DNA of 64,000 bases from Pycnococcus provasolii (Eukaryota > Chlorophyta > Pseudoscourfieldiophyceae > Pseudoscourfieldiales): NCBI GenBank assembly GCA_049487715.1, contig CP150548.1, positions 496,001-560,000 of the forward strand, read 5' to 3'. The notes under the pieces are model-generated. The model ran no database searches. It saw nothing but the letters and a program-made list of their open reading frames with translations, and was not told the origin of the DNA. The position numbers and the translations under genes are program-made. Of the stretch, positions 9,738 to 18,276 are shown piece after piece; position 1 is the stretch's first letter; every line of letters begins with the position of its first letter.

Positions 9738-10007
9738 CTACGAGCTTAACATCTCTTTCCGCGACTGCTTGATGTCTGCCTCGGCCTTCGCCCTCGACGC
9801 GTACACCATGCCCTCCTCGAACGTGTGTTCTTTGACTTCTGCAATGGTCCTCGGCATAAAAGGCGACGCTGCCTCCATTAGCTCAACTGCGTGTTCCCGC
9901 CGTGATTTTTCCGCGTCCCGCCGCTTCTTCTTCCTCTCTGGGTAGACAGCGCGTCTTCTTGAGCATTCCGTGGCCTTCCTATCTTTTTCACATGTGCTCT
10001 TCACCAT
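9738..10007 (-). pseudogene. Frameshifted N-terminal part of the MULE transposase
   Basis: An 89-codon frame ending two bases before the ATG of the main transposase frame. Its end (FEEGMVYASRAKAEADIK) fits the start of the MULE N-terminal domain, in which an F-x-x-G-M motif precedes the zinc finger by about 30 residues. In the other phase the DNA immediately upstream of the main ATG reads AVAERDVKLVE, which continues the same domain. A one-base shift at about 9750-9775 therefore separates the two halves. The basic region before it (CSRRRAVYPERKKKRR) could be a nuclear localisation signal. Programmed frameshifting or a sequencing error are alternatives to decay. Confidence 0.6.
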
Positions 10008-10239
10008 CCATCACGACATCGTTCGCGGAGGCCTCGACACTCGCGGAGTGACCCGGCGCATCTGACACGGGCACCGTGCCAGTGCGTGCGCTTCGGCGTA
10101 GTACGACCCTAGGTCCGTCATGGCCACGGCGGACAACCTTGACGCGACCTTGAACTCTATCTTGTAGCGCCATGAGTGCGCCGGCAGCAGCGCCAGCGCC
10201 ATATGACGCCCTCGCTGCTTCGGAGCGTAGGATGGGCAT
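9988..10239 (-). CDS. Short leader ORF of the MULE
   Basis: An 83-codon frame starting about 40 bases inside the right TIR and overlapping the start of the 9738-10007 frame by 20 bases in another phase. The product is Ala/Arg/Val-rich with no recognisable domain, ending EASANDVVMDGEEHM. It may be the true N-terminus of the transposase, now shifted or joined by splicing, or not translated at all. Confidence 0.3.
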   Translation of the reverse strand: MPILRSEAARASYGAGAAAGALMALQDRVQGRVKVVRRGHDGPRVVLRRSARTGTVPVSDAPGHSASVEASANDVVMDGEEHM

Positions 10240-10280
10240 CTAACTAATGATGAATTTCGCGCGCTTTTTCAAGTTCCAGT

Positions 10281-10406
10281 CGGGGTAGAACTGGGGCAAA
10301 TCATGGTAAAACTGGGTATTTCTTTTTCAGTTAGGGTAGAACTGGGACAAAAAAGGGTAGAACTGGGATTTCGACTTTTCAGTCGGGGTAGAACTGCGAT
10401 TTTCCC
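10281..10406 (-). repeat. Right terminal inverted repeat of the MULE
   Basis: Exact reverse complement of 7733-7858, ending GCGATTTTCCC. The target duplication TAAAATTTACCG follows at once at 10407-10418. It may now provide promoter sequence to the SRA gene downstream. Confidence 0.9.
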
Positions 10407-10418
10407 TAAAATTTACCG
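10407..10418. repeat. Right target-site duplication candidate of the MULE
   Basis: TAAAATTTACCG, identical to 7717-7728, directly abutting the right TIR. Confidence 0.7.
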
Positions 10419-10557
10419 GTGGTACTTACCCGGGTAGGTCTGGTCGACTCTGGTCCTGTGGTGATTCTGATTTCTGGGTGAATCCCTCGTCATCAGTTCA
10501 TCACGAGTGTGCGACTGACTTTGCGTGTGCGTCACACACGTGTGTGTGCGTTGCTTC

Positions 10558-12072
10558 ATGACCTCTGTTGCGGGAAAAACGGAGTTGGAGGCGCGACAGG
10601 AGGCGGCGAAAAAACTCACGAAGTACGCGAAGGAGCAGGCTCAGAAAGCGTCACAAGTCGTGCGCAAAACGTTTTTGCTAAAATTAGTAGCGTTTCGAGA
10701 GAAGTTATCTGCATATATCGAGTCCGAAGCGCAACGCGTGAAAACAGGGGGCGGTCAGCCGCGCCCTGACCTCAAGGCACTCGCGGCCTGCCGCGCTGAC
10801 GATAAGGTGGCGGACCGAGTGGGAGAGGTCCCTGGGCTTGTAGTGAACGATGTCTTCATGACTCGCGCGGAGCTCGCCGTGTGTGGGGCGCACGTCCCCC
10901 ACATGCGAGGCATTGCGACGCATGATGGGATTGCGACGTCTGTCGTCGCAAGTGGAGGCTTTGTCGACGACACCGACAGTATCGACGAGATGTGGTACAC
11001 GGGAGAAGGTGGGAACGACACTCTCGGCAATCGGAAGCAAGTGAAAGCTCAGAATCTGACCACGTCTGGAAATCTTGGCTTGAAGCGCGCGGTGGACGAG
11101 AAGCGCGCGGTGAGAGTATTCCGGAAGTCGGTGAACCCGGAGTCTGTGATGGGCGAGATATACTCACAAACTGGACACTACACCCAAAACATAGCGGTGT
11201 ACACATACGACGGCTTGTATGAGGCCACGGAGATGAGATGGAAGAATGGGAGGGATGGGTATCCGATAGTCCAATTTCGGTTGGTGAGGCGAGGTGGACA
11301 AGTGAAGCTGAGAGAGGCGAGTGGAGGAGCGCGTGCCCCCGTCACACCAGCCGTCGATGGCAAGCATCCATTGGCGAAGGAGGAGCGCGGGCGCACGAAC
11401 CAAACAGCAAAGCCCACGGCGAAGAGCGCAGGTGCGGGCGCGGGTGCCGGTGCTTCTGCTACATTTGTTGCCACGACGAGCGTCGCCCCGGTGTCCGCAA
11501 ACACGAGGTCCGCTGCGGCTCAAGCTCCGGCATGGACTCCACCTCCATCGCTTCAAGCTTTCTTTGCTTCGACGACACCGAGTCGTAAGGTTGAGCGCAA
11601 TGCGGGGACATCATCAGCTGCCGCTAGTGGTGGCGCTGGCGCTGGCGCTGGAGTAGGCGTCGGAGGAGATGGAGCTCCGACGCCACCACGGCGAGCATCT
11701 GCGCGCAACAGTGGAAAGCGGCACATTAAATACTTCGCGGATGTCGACTCGAGCGATGATGACGAGGAAGAGCGTCGTGGCGCAGGGCGAAAGAGGTGGC
11801 GCGGAACCTCTGACATTCTCGGGCCGTGCACGCCTCCGAAACCTTCGGCACCTCATGCCACCTCGTCCACGCCAAGGACCAAGGTGAAGAGCGAGCCCCA
11901 GGTTGCGTGCTACGCCTACGCCTCCGACGACGACGATGTGGTGCTTGTCGATCCTCCCAAGCGCGCTCGTGTCGTCGTGGATTGCACATCCGATGCGGAG
12001 GAAGATCACGTCGCTCCGCCTTGCACGCCATCGCATCCACCTAACACGTCGCCACTAATGGCGCCTGCGTGA
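10558..12072 (+). CDS. SRA-YDG domain protein (methyl-cytosine reader)
   Basis: A 504-residue protein whose residues ~88-250 form an SRA/YDG domain as in UHRF1 and SUVH proteins: the GEVPGLVVNDVF opening, the SGGFVDD and GEGGNDTLGNRKQ loop segments, NLGLKRAVDEKRAVRVFR, then VYTYDGLYEA with the name-giving YDG near residue 216, and GYPIVQFRLVRRGGQ. The family recognises 5-methyl- or hemimethylated cytosine by base flipping. There is no SET, RING or PHD domain; the rest is disordered, rich in Ala/Gly/Pro and acidic Ser patches (VDSSDDDEEE) and nuclear-localisation-like basic clusters. An upstream in-frame ATG exists at 10525. Its promoter region has been invaded by the MULE, whose right TIR ends ~150 bases before this ATG. 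Confidence 0.88.
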   Translation: MTSVAGKTELEARQEAAKKLTKYAKEQAQKASQVVRKTFLLKLVAFREKLSAYIESEAQRVKTGGGQPRPDLKALAACRADDKVADRVGEVPGLVVNDVFMTRAELAVCGAHVPHMRGIATHDGIATSVVASGGFVDDTDSIDEMWYTGEGGNDTLGNRKQVKAQNLTTSGNLGLKRAVDEKRAVRVFRKSVNPESVMGEIYSQTGHYTQNIAVYTYDGLYEATEMRWKNGRDGYPIVQFRLVRRGGQVKLREASGGARAPVTPAVDGKHPLAKEERGRTNQTAKPTAKSAGAGAGAGASATFVATTSVAPVSANTRSAAAQAPAWTPPPSLQAFFASTTPSRKVERNAGTSSAAASGGAGAGAGVGVGGDGAPTPPRRASARNSGKRHIKYFADVDSSDDDEEERRGAGRKRWRGTSDILGPCTPPKPSAPHATSSTPRTKVKSEPQVACYAYASDDDDVVLVDPPKRARVVVDCTSDAEEDHVAPPCTPSHPPNTSPLMAPA

Positions 12073-12478
12073 TCCTCCAAGGTGCTGGGCTTGTAAGGAA
12101 GTTCGGTGGTACCAGATTGCATCAAATTTGTTACCACGGTAGAGTGTTGGAATGATACAACCAGTTACCACCAGCCCACCATGGCCATTTTTGTCTTCAA
12201 GTTGTCCCCCTTTTTCACTCGCCGCCGCCGGGGCGCCACTCTCCGATGGCCGTTCGACTTTCGTCCGCCTACGCATCACCTCACGCCACTGACGGCGCAT
12301 GTTGAATTCAACATTCAACATGATGAATGTTGAATACCAAATAGGTGAATTTCCTTCCTCGCATCGCCGAAGGGTAGGGTTAGGGTTAGGGTTGGCCTCT
12401 GGGTTGTCCTGTTTTCCGTTTTTGCCAGTTTGGGACGGACATTCCCGCTCATCCCGGGTGATCAGGGGCTCTTGGTCG
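12073..12478. other. Intergenic region with telomere-like promoter tract
   Basis: No supportable gene. At about 12373-12397 a TAGGGTTAGGGTTAGGGTTGG tract lies ~90 bases upstream of the thioesterase ATG. A short perfect inverted repeat (TTGAATTCAACATTCAA followed by ATGTTGAAT) is at 12302-12337. Confidence 0.5.
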
Positions 12479-13728
12479 ATGTCGTCTCCCCTTATGATGT
12501 CACCCGGTGTAGTGAAGCTGGTGCAGGCTGCCGCGCGTCGTTCTGCACGCCGTGCGCGCGCATTCACCATACAACACCCGTTCGTCGCGGCGCAAAATCA
12601 AAATAATACCGTTGTCAATGACGAAGAACCTACGTCTTCGTCTTCGTCGATGTCGATGTCGTGGGCAACCAAAGACAGCATAGTATCTTCGTCTTCGACG
12701 TCAGCGCCTTCCTCTATCCTGGCGTATTCTCCGCCAGTCATGATCAACCAACCGTACGTACACTATCGCAGTGGAGATGGACAACAAGCTGCGCCTTCCA
12801 CACCGACAATCTCACAGGGACCGGCATTGCACGGCGAAGTCACACAGCATAAGCTCGCCTACGACTTCGTTCCCGATGGAGAACGCGCGCCCGCTGATAG
12901 ACAGGCATGGCAGCGTTATCAAGACAATAGAATGGAGCACGCACAGGCGTGTCTCGTTTTCCTGCACGGTACGCTTGGATCTACCTCTCGTCACCTATAA
13001 ACACACAAACAACATACACTAACTTAACACACTTAATTCAAACAGGACTCGGCGACGAGGGGAAACACTGGGAAGACTTTGTGCGCGCATCTCTCGCCGT
13101 CGCCGCAGAGACCGCGACGGAAGACAAGCGCGCGTGGCCACAACGCGTCGCCGTCTCACTTCCCACGACCACGCAGGTGGTGAGGTGGAGCGACGCGCAT
13201 CTCACGGCGTGGATGCTGCCAAGCCCATTCAGAGCCGACGCCAAGGCGACGTCAACGAGTGCGCGCACGCGCACGGATGACGGGCAATGTCTCGCGCGTT
13301 CAGTCAGACAGGTTCACGAAATCATACGCGACGTCATTCGCCGACGGAATACCGACGCGTCGCGTGTCATTCTCGGTGGCTTCTCGCAGGGTGCTGCCAT
13401 GGCGCTTCTTGCCGCCGCCACGTTCGAGAGCAAGCTCGGCGGTGCCATATCGCTCTCGGGGTACCTGCCAACCTGGAGACTTCCCGACTCGCTCAAGCGC
13501 GCCATGGACCAGCCGTTGGATATGCAGGTTCTCATGTGCCATGGCGATCACGACGGTGTCATCGCCGTCGAAGCTGCGCAAATCGCACGCGAGGAGCTGG
13601 AGCGGCGCGGCGCGACGGTCGAGAGCCACACGTTCCCGTGGCTTGACCACGCGCCGAACGAGGAGGAGATCGCCATAATCGGGCGTTGGCTGACGCAGCG
13701 CTGGGCGACGAAAGAAAAGAATGTGTAA
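12479..13728 (+). CDS. Acyl-protein thioesterase / phospholipase-carboxylesterase family hydrolase (two exons)
   Basis: Exons 12479-12968 and 13046-13728 encode about 390 residues. The family deacylates palmitoylated proteins or hydrolyses lysophospholipids. Splicing restores the conserved oxyanion segment: exon 1 ends VFLHG within a split Gly codon and exon 2 continues LGDEGKHW, matching the family motif HGLGDxGxxW. The nucleophile is in GGFSQGAAM (about residue 275), the acid in CHGDHDGVI (about 330) and the His in WLDHAPNEEE (about 363). The first ~100 residues (RRSARRARAFTIQH then a Ser-rich stretch) look like an organellar presequence plus linker. The frame is open upstream to 12299, but that part contains the telomere-like tract and was not used. 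Substrate and location are inference. Confidence 0.88.
12969..13045 (+). other. 77 bp spliceosomal intron in the thioesterase gene
   Basis: Starts GTACGC and ends AACAG. Removal joins CAC-G to GA-CTC and rebuilds the HGLGD motif in frame; reading through instead hits a stop within about 10 codons. CTTAAC/CTTAAT words near the 3' end could be branch points. It is more AT-rich than the flanking exons. Confidence 0.9.
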
Positions 13729-14334
13729 ATTTAAAACAACAGTGTATGTATGACAGTAAGAAAAAACTTCATTATCATCGAGGTGTGCAAGACCAGACCT
13801 GTCTGTGTGCAAAGTCAAGGTGGAAAAATTTTTTTGTCGGGGGAGAGATGTGAAAACAGATGTGAAAATTGATCACCCCGACCTATCACCCCGACCAAAC
13901 GCTAACGCCCATCCCTGATCCCCATCAGCCGCCTGGCCTTACCTTGAGCCGTTTTTTTCCTCCATCTTTCCACGTGGCTGGCCCATTGCTATCCAGATAT
14001 GTCGCCGCGCTCCGCGTCGTCGCCGCCTGCGTATTTTTCACGCGAACCGGTGTACGTCCTGGACGCCGTGCGCACGCCCGTCGGCCGAGCGCGATCAGGC
14101 GCACTCGCAAAGGTGCACCCGTGCGACCTCGGCGCCTGGGAGTAGATAACACAAGACAACACAGACAAACAGGTGGCGTGACCCAATATGACGGGATGCA
14201 TTTGCGAACACAATTGAAGTTCTTACCAAGCTTGTTTGTTTGTTCAATTCATTTGTTTTTCAATTGTTAGTTGTTGTACAGTACATTGGGTAGTCCTTAT
14301 TTACATACATGGTGGATATCACACAAAAACATAA
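13729..14334. other. Convergent intergenic region around the thiolase relic
   Basis: Apart from the relic at 13999-14145 there is no gene. Both ends are AT-rich 3' flanks of converging genes, with TTGTACAGTACATT at about 14273. A C-rich patch at 13875-13935 repeats CACCCCGACC. Confidence 0.5.
13999..14145 (+). pseudogene. Truncated thiolase N-terminus (3-ketoacyl-CoA thiolase relic)
   Basis: A 48-codon frame from an ATG to a TAG. After a short Ser/Pro leader it reads EPVYVLDAVRTPVGRARSG, then ALAKVHPCDLGAWE. This is the N-terminal beta strand and loop of acetyl-CoA acyltransferases (consensus ...V-x-(D/A)-A-x-R-T-P-(I/V)-G-R... D-D-L). A functional thiolase is about 400 residues with a catalytic Cys near 90; nothing of that follows here in any phase, because the cyclic-nucleotide gene arrives from the other strand within 200 bases. 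It is best seen as a gene fragment. A first exon of a gene disrupted by rearrangement is possible. Confidence 0.7.
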
Positions 14335-16398
14335 TTATATATAAAAAGAGGCGGCGTGTTCAACAATTTTTCGCACTTCTGGATTAGAGGCAATGCGTCG
14401 AAAGTCTGCGGCATTGCAGGCAAGGCACTGCGCATCGAGGACGCACTCTACCGATGCCGTGCGCACCGCCAACCTACTACCTTTCGGATGGAGCAATGCA
14501 AGTTCACCGAAGAAGGATCCACGCTCGAGGTGCGCAATTGGTATCGGCTTGCCAGTGTGCATATCATCCGCGTCCGAAGAGCCACCGATCGCCCGTATTT
14601 TCAGAGGTTCGCGTGTGACGACGAAGCGCCCTTTTTCAATGATAAAGAAGGCTGCACTCTCATCTGGAGGATCGCCTTGATCCCACAGCTTTATATTTGC
14701 GCGAAACGAGCGGTGGAAAAGAGCATCGGCGAGTGCGGCTCGTTGCAGATTTGGCCACGATATCGTAAGCAGCACATGCTGCTTCAGGAACGAGTCGCTC
14801 AGGTCGCGCTTTATCTGAATGCGTTCGCGGCAGACCGCCTCGAATATCTCCTCGCTCAAGCTCCACACCTTGGCACCGCGCGCTCCAGCGCGCACTGTCG
14901 CATCGCGAGTGACGTGGTGCATCAAGCTTTGCTCACCGACGCACTTCCCGGGAAGGCAGCGAAATACAGCCATTTCCTCGTCACCCGAACCGACAATCAC
15001 ATCGAGCTCGCCAGCTTCAACAACGTACATGGTCGTTCCCATGTCGCCTTTACGTATGAGATCCTCACCGCTCTTCACCAACCTTCTCTCCATCAAGCTC
15101 ACCGCGCCGCGCCTCAGCTCGTCAGGAACGTCCGCGAATGCGACACTCGTCCGCAGCGCCGCGGTGAGCCGATCGATTCGCTGCTCGCCAACGGGGCGAT
15201 GAACTCCTGCGGGGGCGGGGGCGGAGAGCATCGCAGTCAGCTTCGATTTCGTCATGTCGTCTGCAATAATCAGCTTGTCGTCGACGTACTGGCTCTTCGC
15301 CTTCTGGTAGGCGCGCGCGTGGTCGATGAGCCTTTGGCGCACGCGTCTGCCGCCCGGTCCGGAGAGCAGTGCGGAAAAGCGCTGTGCACCGAGTGAGGCG
15401 AGGATAACGTCCGTCTTAGCGTAAATGGACGCGCCTCGCTTGTCGCCGTGCAGCAGACTGCGCTCTCCGAAGAAACCGCCAGATCCGTACGATGCTACTT
15501 TCTCGGGCAATCTCCCACCAGCCTCCAGCAGTGCGTAGCACTCGCCATCCTCAACGATGAACATGCGGTCGCCATCGTCGCCCTGCTTGATGATGATGTC
15601 ACCGGCGCCGAAGTTGACGCGCTCGAGGCTGTCCGCAATGAAGTGCATTTCGAATGACTGCAGCACCGAGAAGGCTGGAATGTTGGCGATGCGGCTTGCC
15701 CACAGCTCGCGCTTCACGCGCACGACGTCCGCAGCGTGCTCGAGAAATACCGACCGCTCGAGCGCCCACAGCCGCGTGGCGGTGACGCACCGGACGGTGG
15801 CAGCCCGCGCCTCACCAGAGACGAGCGCCATTTCTCCGAACACAGCATTGCGTTCGAGTCGGAATACTTCCACGCCGTTTACTTCCACGTCCAGTTCCCC
15901 GCTCTCCACGAGGTAGCACGCGTCGTCGTGCTCGCCCTGCCTCATCACCACAGTTCGCGGCCGCAACGGTGTGTACGTGAGGCTCTTGGCAAGTCGGTAC
16001 GCAATATTCGTCGGAAGTTCCTTGAAGAGGTGGTGCTTCTTCAGCAGCTCTTGCAGACGTCCCGTGTCCTTACCAGTTGGGTGGTCGCCTGCTTTCAGGT
16101 GCGAAGACGACGCACTGTCTTCATCTTCGTAATCTTCGTCTTCATAGTAAGCGTCGTCGTCGTCGTACTCCTCCTCCTCCACTTCCACCTCGTCTTCATC
16201 TTCATCTTCATCATCTTCATACTCGTCGTCATAATACACCTCCTCGTCGTCGTCATCTTCATATTCATCATCATAGGAGGAGTCGCGGTGATGCTGCTGC
16301 GTTCTTCTTGAAGTTGTTGTTTTCTTCTTCAAGAGGTCAACTTGAGGCCTACTAGGACGACGACTACCACCACGACTAAGCGCTACGGCAGCACCCAT
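14335..16398 (-). CDS. Protein with four cyclic-nucleotide-binding domains
   Basis: A 687-residue protein. Residues 1-105 are a basic start then a very acidic Asp/Glu/Tyr tract. Four CNB beta-barrels follow at about 120-240, 245-370, 415-540 and 545-680. Each has the phosphate-binding-cassette pattern: FGEMALVSGEARAATV, FFGERSLLHGDKRGAS, CVGEQSLMHHVTRDATV, and FFGELALLHPKGSRLAV. The Glu and Arg that hold cAMP/cGMP are present in the first two, the third has Arg-Asp instead of Arg-Ala, and the fourth has a longer loop, so it may be weaker or not bind. There is no kinase, channel or GEF domain, so it resembles a free PKA/PKG regulatory-type subunit. The partner is unknown. Confidence 0.9.
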   Translation of the reverse strand: MGAAVALSRGGSRRPSRPQVDLLKKKTTTSRRTQQHHRDSSYDDEYEDDDDEEVYYDDEYEDDEDEDEDEVEVEEEEYDDDDAYYEDEDYEDEDSASSSHLKAGDHPTGKDTGRLQELLKKHHLFKELPTNIAYRLAKSLTYTPLRPRTVVMRQGEHDDACYLVESGELDVEVNGVEVFRLERNAVFGEMALVSGEARAATVRCVTATRLWALERSVFLEHAADVVRVKRELWASRIANIPAFSVLQSFEMHFIADSLERVNFGAGDIIIKQGDDGDRMFIVEDGECYALLEAGGRLPEKVASYGSGGFFGERSLLHGDKRGASIYAKTDVILASLGAQRFSALLSGPGGRRVRQRLIDHARAYQKAKSQYVDDKLIIADDMTKSKLTAMLSAPAPAGVHRPVGEQRIDRLTAALRTSVAFADVPDELRRGAVSLMERRLVKSGEDLIRKGDMGTTMYVVEAGELDVIVGSGDEEMAVFRCLPGKCVGEQSLMHHVTRDATVRAGARGAKVWSLSEEIFEAVCRERIQIKRDLSDSFLKQHVLLTISWPNLQRAALADALFHRSFRANIKLWDQGDPPDESAAFFIIEKGRFVVTREPLKIRAIGGSSDADDMHTGKPIPIAHLERGSFFGELALLHPKGSRLAVRTASVECVLDAQCLACNAADFRRIASNPEVRKIVEHAASFYI

Positions 16399-16777
16399 AT
16401 ATTTATGAAGAAGTCTTCATGCGTTCAAACGAGTTGACATGAACGTGAACGTGCCGAGCCGAATGACTCTGGACACACCACACAAAAGGTCACAGGTTGG
16501 TGGAGTTTGGTTCACCCAGATTTGTCGTGAACACGCACATGACGAACGTGTAGTACTACTTGTACGCACTTTCGTGATGCCATCCATGACGCTCCCCATC
16601 ACGTTCACCATCACGTTCACCAGCGCTAAACGTTCACTGCTCCGCCTTTCTTTGCTCCACTTTCCACCGCCTGCTTCCACCGCGCGCCATTCCACCGCGT
16701 CTTCATCCGGCGTCATTCTTGCCGCCTGAGACTTGAGAGCGCAGATCAGTACTGGATACCGCACACGTGTGTGGATC
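16399..16777. promoter_or_regulatory. Divergent promoter region with CACGTTCACCAT repeats
   Basis: Lies between the divergent cyclic-nucleotide-binding gene and a small membrane-protein gene. ATCACGTTCACC occurs twice in tandem at about 16598-16622 with related CGTTCAC words nearby, a pattern that could be a regulatory motif. No coding sequence is supported. Confidence 0.3.
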
Positions 16778-16996
16778 ATGTTCATGCCGACGACAAACAA
16801 CAACGCGAACCGTGCTGCTGCTGCACAGGCGCACGCGAGACAGAACAACAAGAACGCCGTTCTAACTCACGTCCTCGCAAGTTACGCAAGTAGTCCGTGG
16901 ACAACGTCCGCGGTTCTTCTCGTTTTAGGAGGGATCCTTTACGGCCTGCGCGAGTTCGTTGGCGGGCGCAGTGCGGCAGCCATGCCGAGAATATGA
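16778..16996 (+). CDS. Small single-pass membrane protein
   Basis: A 72-residue frame starting MFMPTTNNN, with an Asn/Ala/Arg-rich first half and one clear hydrophobic helix near residues 40-57 (TTSAVLLVLGGILYGL), ending GGRSAAAMPRI. The layout resembles tail-anchored small ER or organelle membrane proteins, but no family was recognised. It has its own upstream region and a following TGTACTATATTACTGTA 3' flank, converging with the PC-esterase gene 60 bases on. A non-coding frame cannot be excluded at this length. Confidence 0.5.
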   Translation: MFMPTTNNNANRAAAAQAHARQNNKNAVLTHVLASYASSPWTTSAVLLVLGGILYGLREFVGGRSAAAMPRI

Positions 16997-17055
16997 CGAC
17001 TAAGATCGCAGTGTTGTACTATATTACTGTAAAGACACGATTTCTTTATCGCGTG

Positions 17056-18276
17056 CTAATCGTGGTGTCTCGCGACGACGTGGTTGTACAGCATGACGGC
17101 CCAAACGTCGGGCACGCCGGGGTTGCAGAAGTGCGTGCAGTCAGCCGTGTTCATGTTGCGCTTCTTGCGGTGTAGCAGCGCGAACGCGGTGCTCGCCCAG
17201 ATGGGCAGTACGGGCACGGATAGCTCGCGCATCGCCTCGTTGGCGACGTCGTTACGCCAGTTGCCCTTGACCATTAGCGCACGGCTTTGCATTCGACACG
17301 GCTTCTTCTTCGCGTTTGATGCGTAGTTGCCGTCACGCGTCGCGAAGTGCTGCGCGCTGCTTTCTCGCCAGATGAGCGTCGGCTTCGACTTTGTGCTCCG
17401 GTACCACATGCCGATCGTCTTTAGAGCGGCGTTTAACTTCGCAGGACTGTTCGCCCAGACGCCGTAGTTGGTGAAGACGATGTCGTTCGGCGACACGTAC
17501 GTCTCGAGGAAGCGAACCATGTTGCGTCCGTTTGGAATCCAGTCGATCGTCTCGCCGGTCATCACGTGGCACACGCGTCCTTTCGACGGCGCCTTGAGGT
17601 GTGCACAGTCCATGTACGGCGTCGGCTTGTCCGGCTTTGCAGCTCCTAGCTTCTGCAGAGGCTTTCGCACGCCAACTACGGCGCCTGCGCGCCACAGAAG
17701 GCACTGCATGGCGATGGCGTTCTGCCACATCAGCGAGTCTCCAATCATCCAAAGCGCTCGATCGCCGAGTGCGCGCGCGAAGACGGCGCCGTCGATAGGC
17801 GCAAGCGTGCACCCGTTTGGCTTCCACGCGTGCCCGAGCTGTGTTTCAATTGCTTTGTGTATGCACGTGTATCTCGCTCCCTTGACGCCTTCCCTGCTCC
17901 TGGCCATGAACGGGCAGTTCTCGTCATACAGACGCGCCGGTTTCGCTCGCGGCTTAACGTAGGTGCCATCCATGGACGAGACGTTGTTCCGATTGCCGCC
18001 CGTCGCAAAGCACGCGCCTGGCTCGGTTGGCGACGCGGCATCGCACACGACGCCGTGGCAGGGCAGCGCGCCGTGCGCGATATGCACAAGGCTGGCAACG
18101 CAACAGCACATCGCCCCGGCCACACGCCAAACTTCGTTTGTATGTGTTCTCCTTCTCCGTCGCCTCCTCACGAGGCTGCTGCCATGACGTTTGGCGCTTG
18201 CGCCGCTAACCTGCACCGCGCGTAGACGTTCGCATGTGTCAGAAGCGTCTACTAACAAGCCATCAACGTATCGCAT
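17056..18276 (-). CDS. PC-esterase / trichome-birefringence-like (DUF231) protein
   Basis: A 406-residue protein with a basic N-terminus then a signal-anchor helix (VWRVAGAMCCCVASLVHIAH, about 50-70). The body fits the PMR5N/PC-esterase family: RLYDENCPFM, a WKPNGC segment, then the GDS block WMIGDSLMWQN (about residue 175) with the nucleophilic Ser, and near the C-terminus the D-x-x-H partner in ADCTHFCNPGVPDVW. Plant members O-acetylate cell-wall polysaccharides in the Golgi. Here a Golgi polysaccharide or glycan acetyltransferase/esterase is the likely role (inference). Start uncertain: Met about 56 residues in would leave a shorter signal peptide. Confidence 0.85.
   Translation of the reverse strand: MRYVDGLLVDASDTCERLRAVQVSGASAKRHGSSLVRRRRRRRTHTNEVWRVAGAMCCCVASLVHIAHGALPCHGVVCDAASPTEPGACFATGGNRNNVSSMDGTYVKPRAKPARLYDENCPFMARSREGVKGARYTCIHKAIETQLGHAWKPNGCTLAPIDGAVFARALGDRALWMIGDSLMWQNAIAMQCLLWRAGAVVGVRKPLQKLGAAKPDKPTPYMDCAHLKAPSKGRVCHVMTGETIDWIPNGRNMVRFLETYVSPNDIVFTNYGVWANSPAKLNAALKTIGMWYRSTKSKPTLIWRESSAQHFATRDGNYASNAKKKPCRMQSRALMVKGNWRNDVANEAMRELSVPVLPIWASTAFALLHRKKRNMNTADCTHFCNPGVPDVWAVMLYNHVVARHHD

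Larger units (their letters stand above)
7733..10406 (-). mobile_element. Mutator-like DNA transposon (MULE) with 126 bp perfect TIRs
   Basis: A 2.67 kb element bounded by inverted repeats at 7733-7858 and 10281-10406 that I compared base by base and found identical over all 126 positions. It is flanked by the direct repeat TAAAATTTACCG. Inside, on the minus strand, is a transposase with N-terminal zinc finger, DDE catalytic core, SWIM finger and zinc knuckle, preceded by short frames in other phases. Identical TIRs and an intact flank imply a recent insertion. The element sits directly upstream of the SRA-YDG gene; its right TIR ends about 150 bases before that gene's ATG. Confidence 0.9.
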
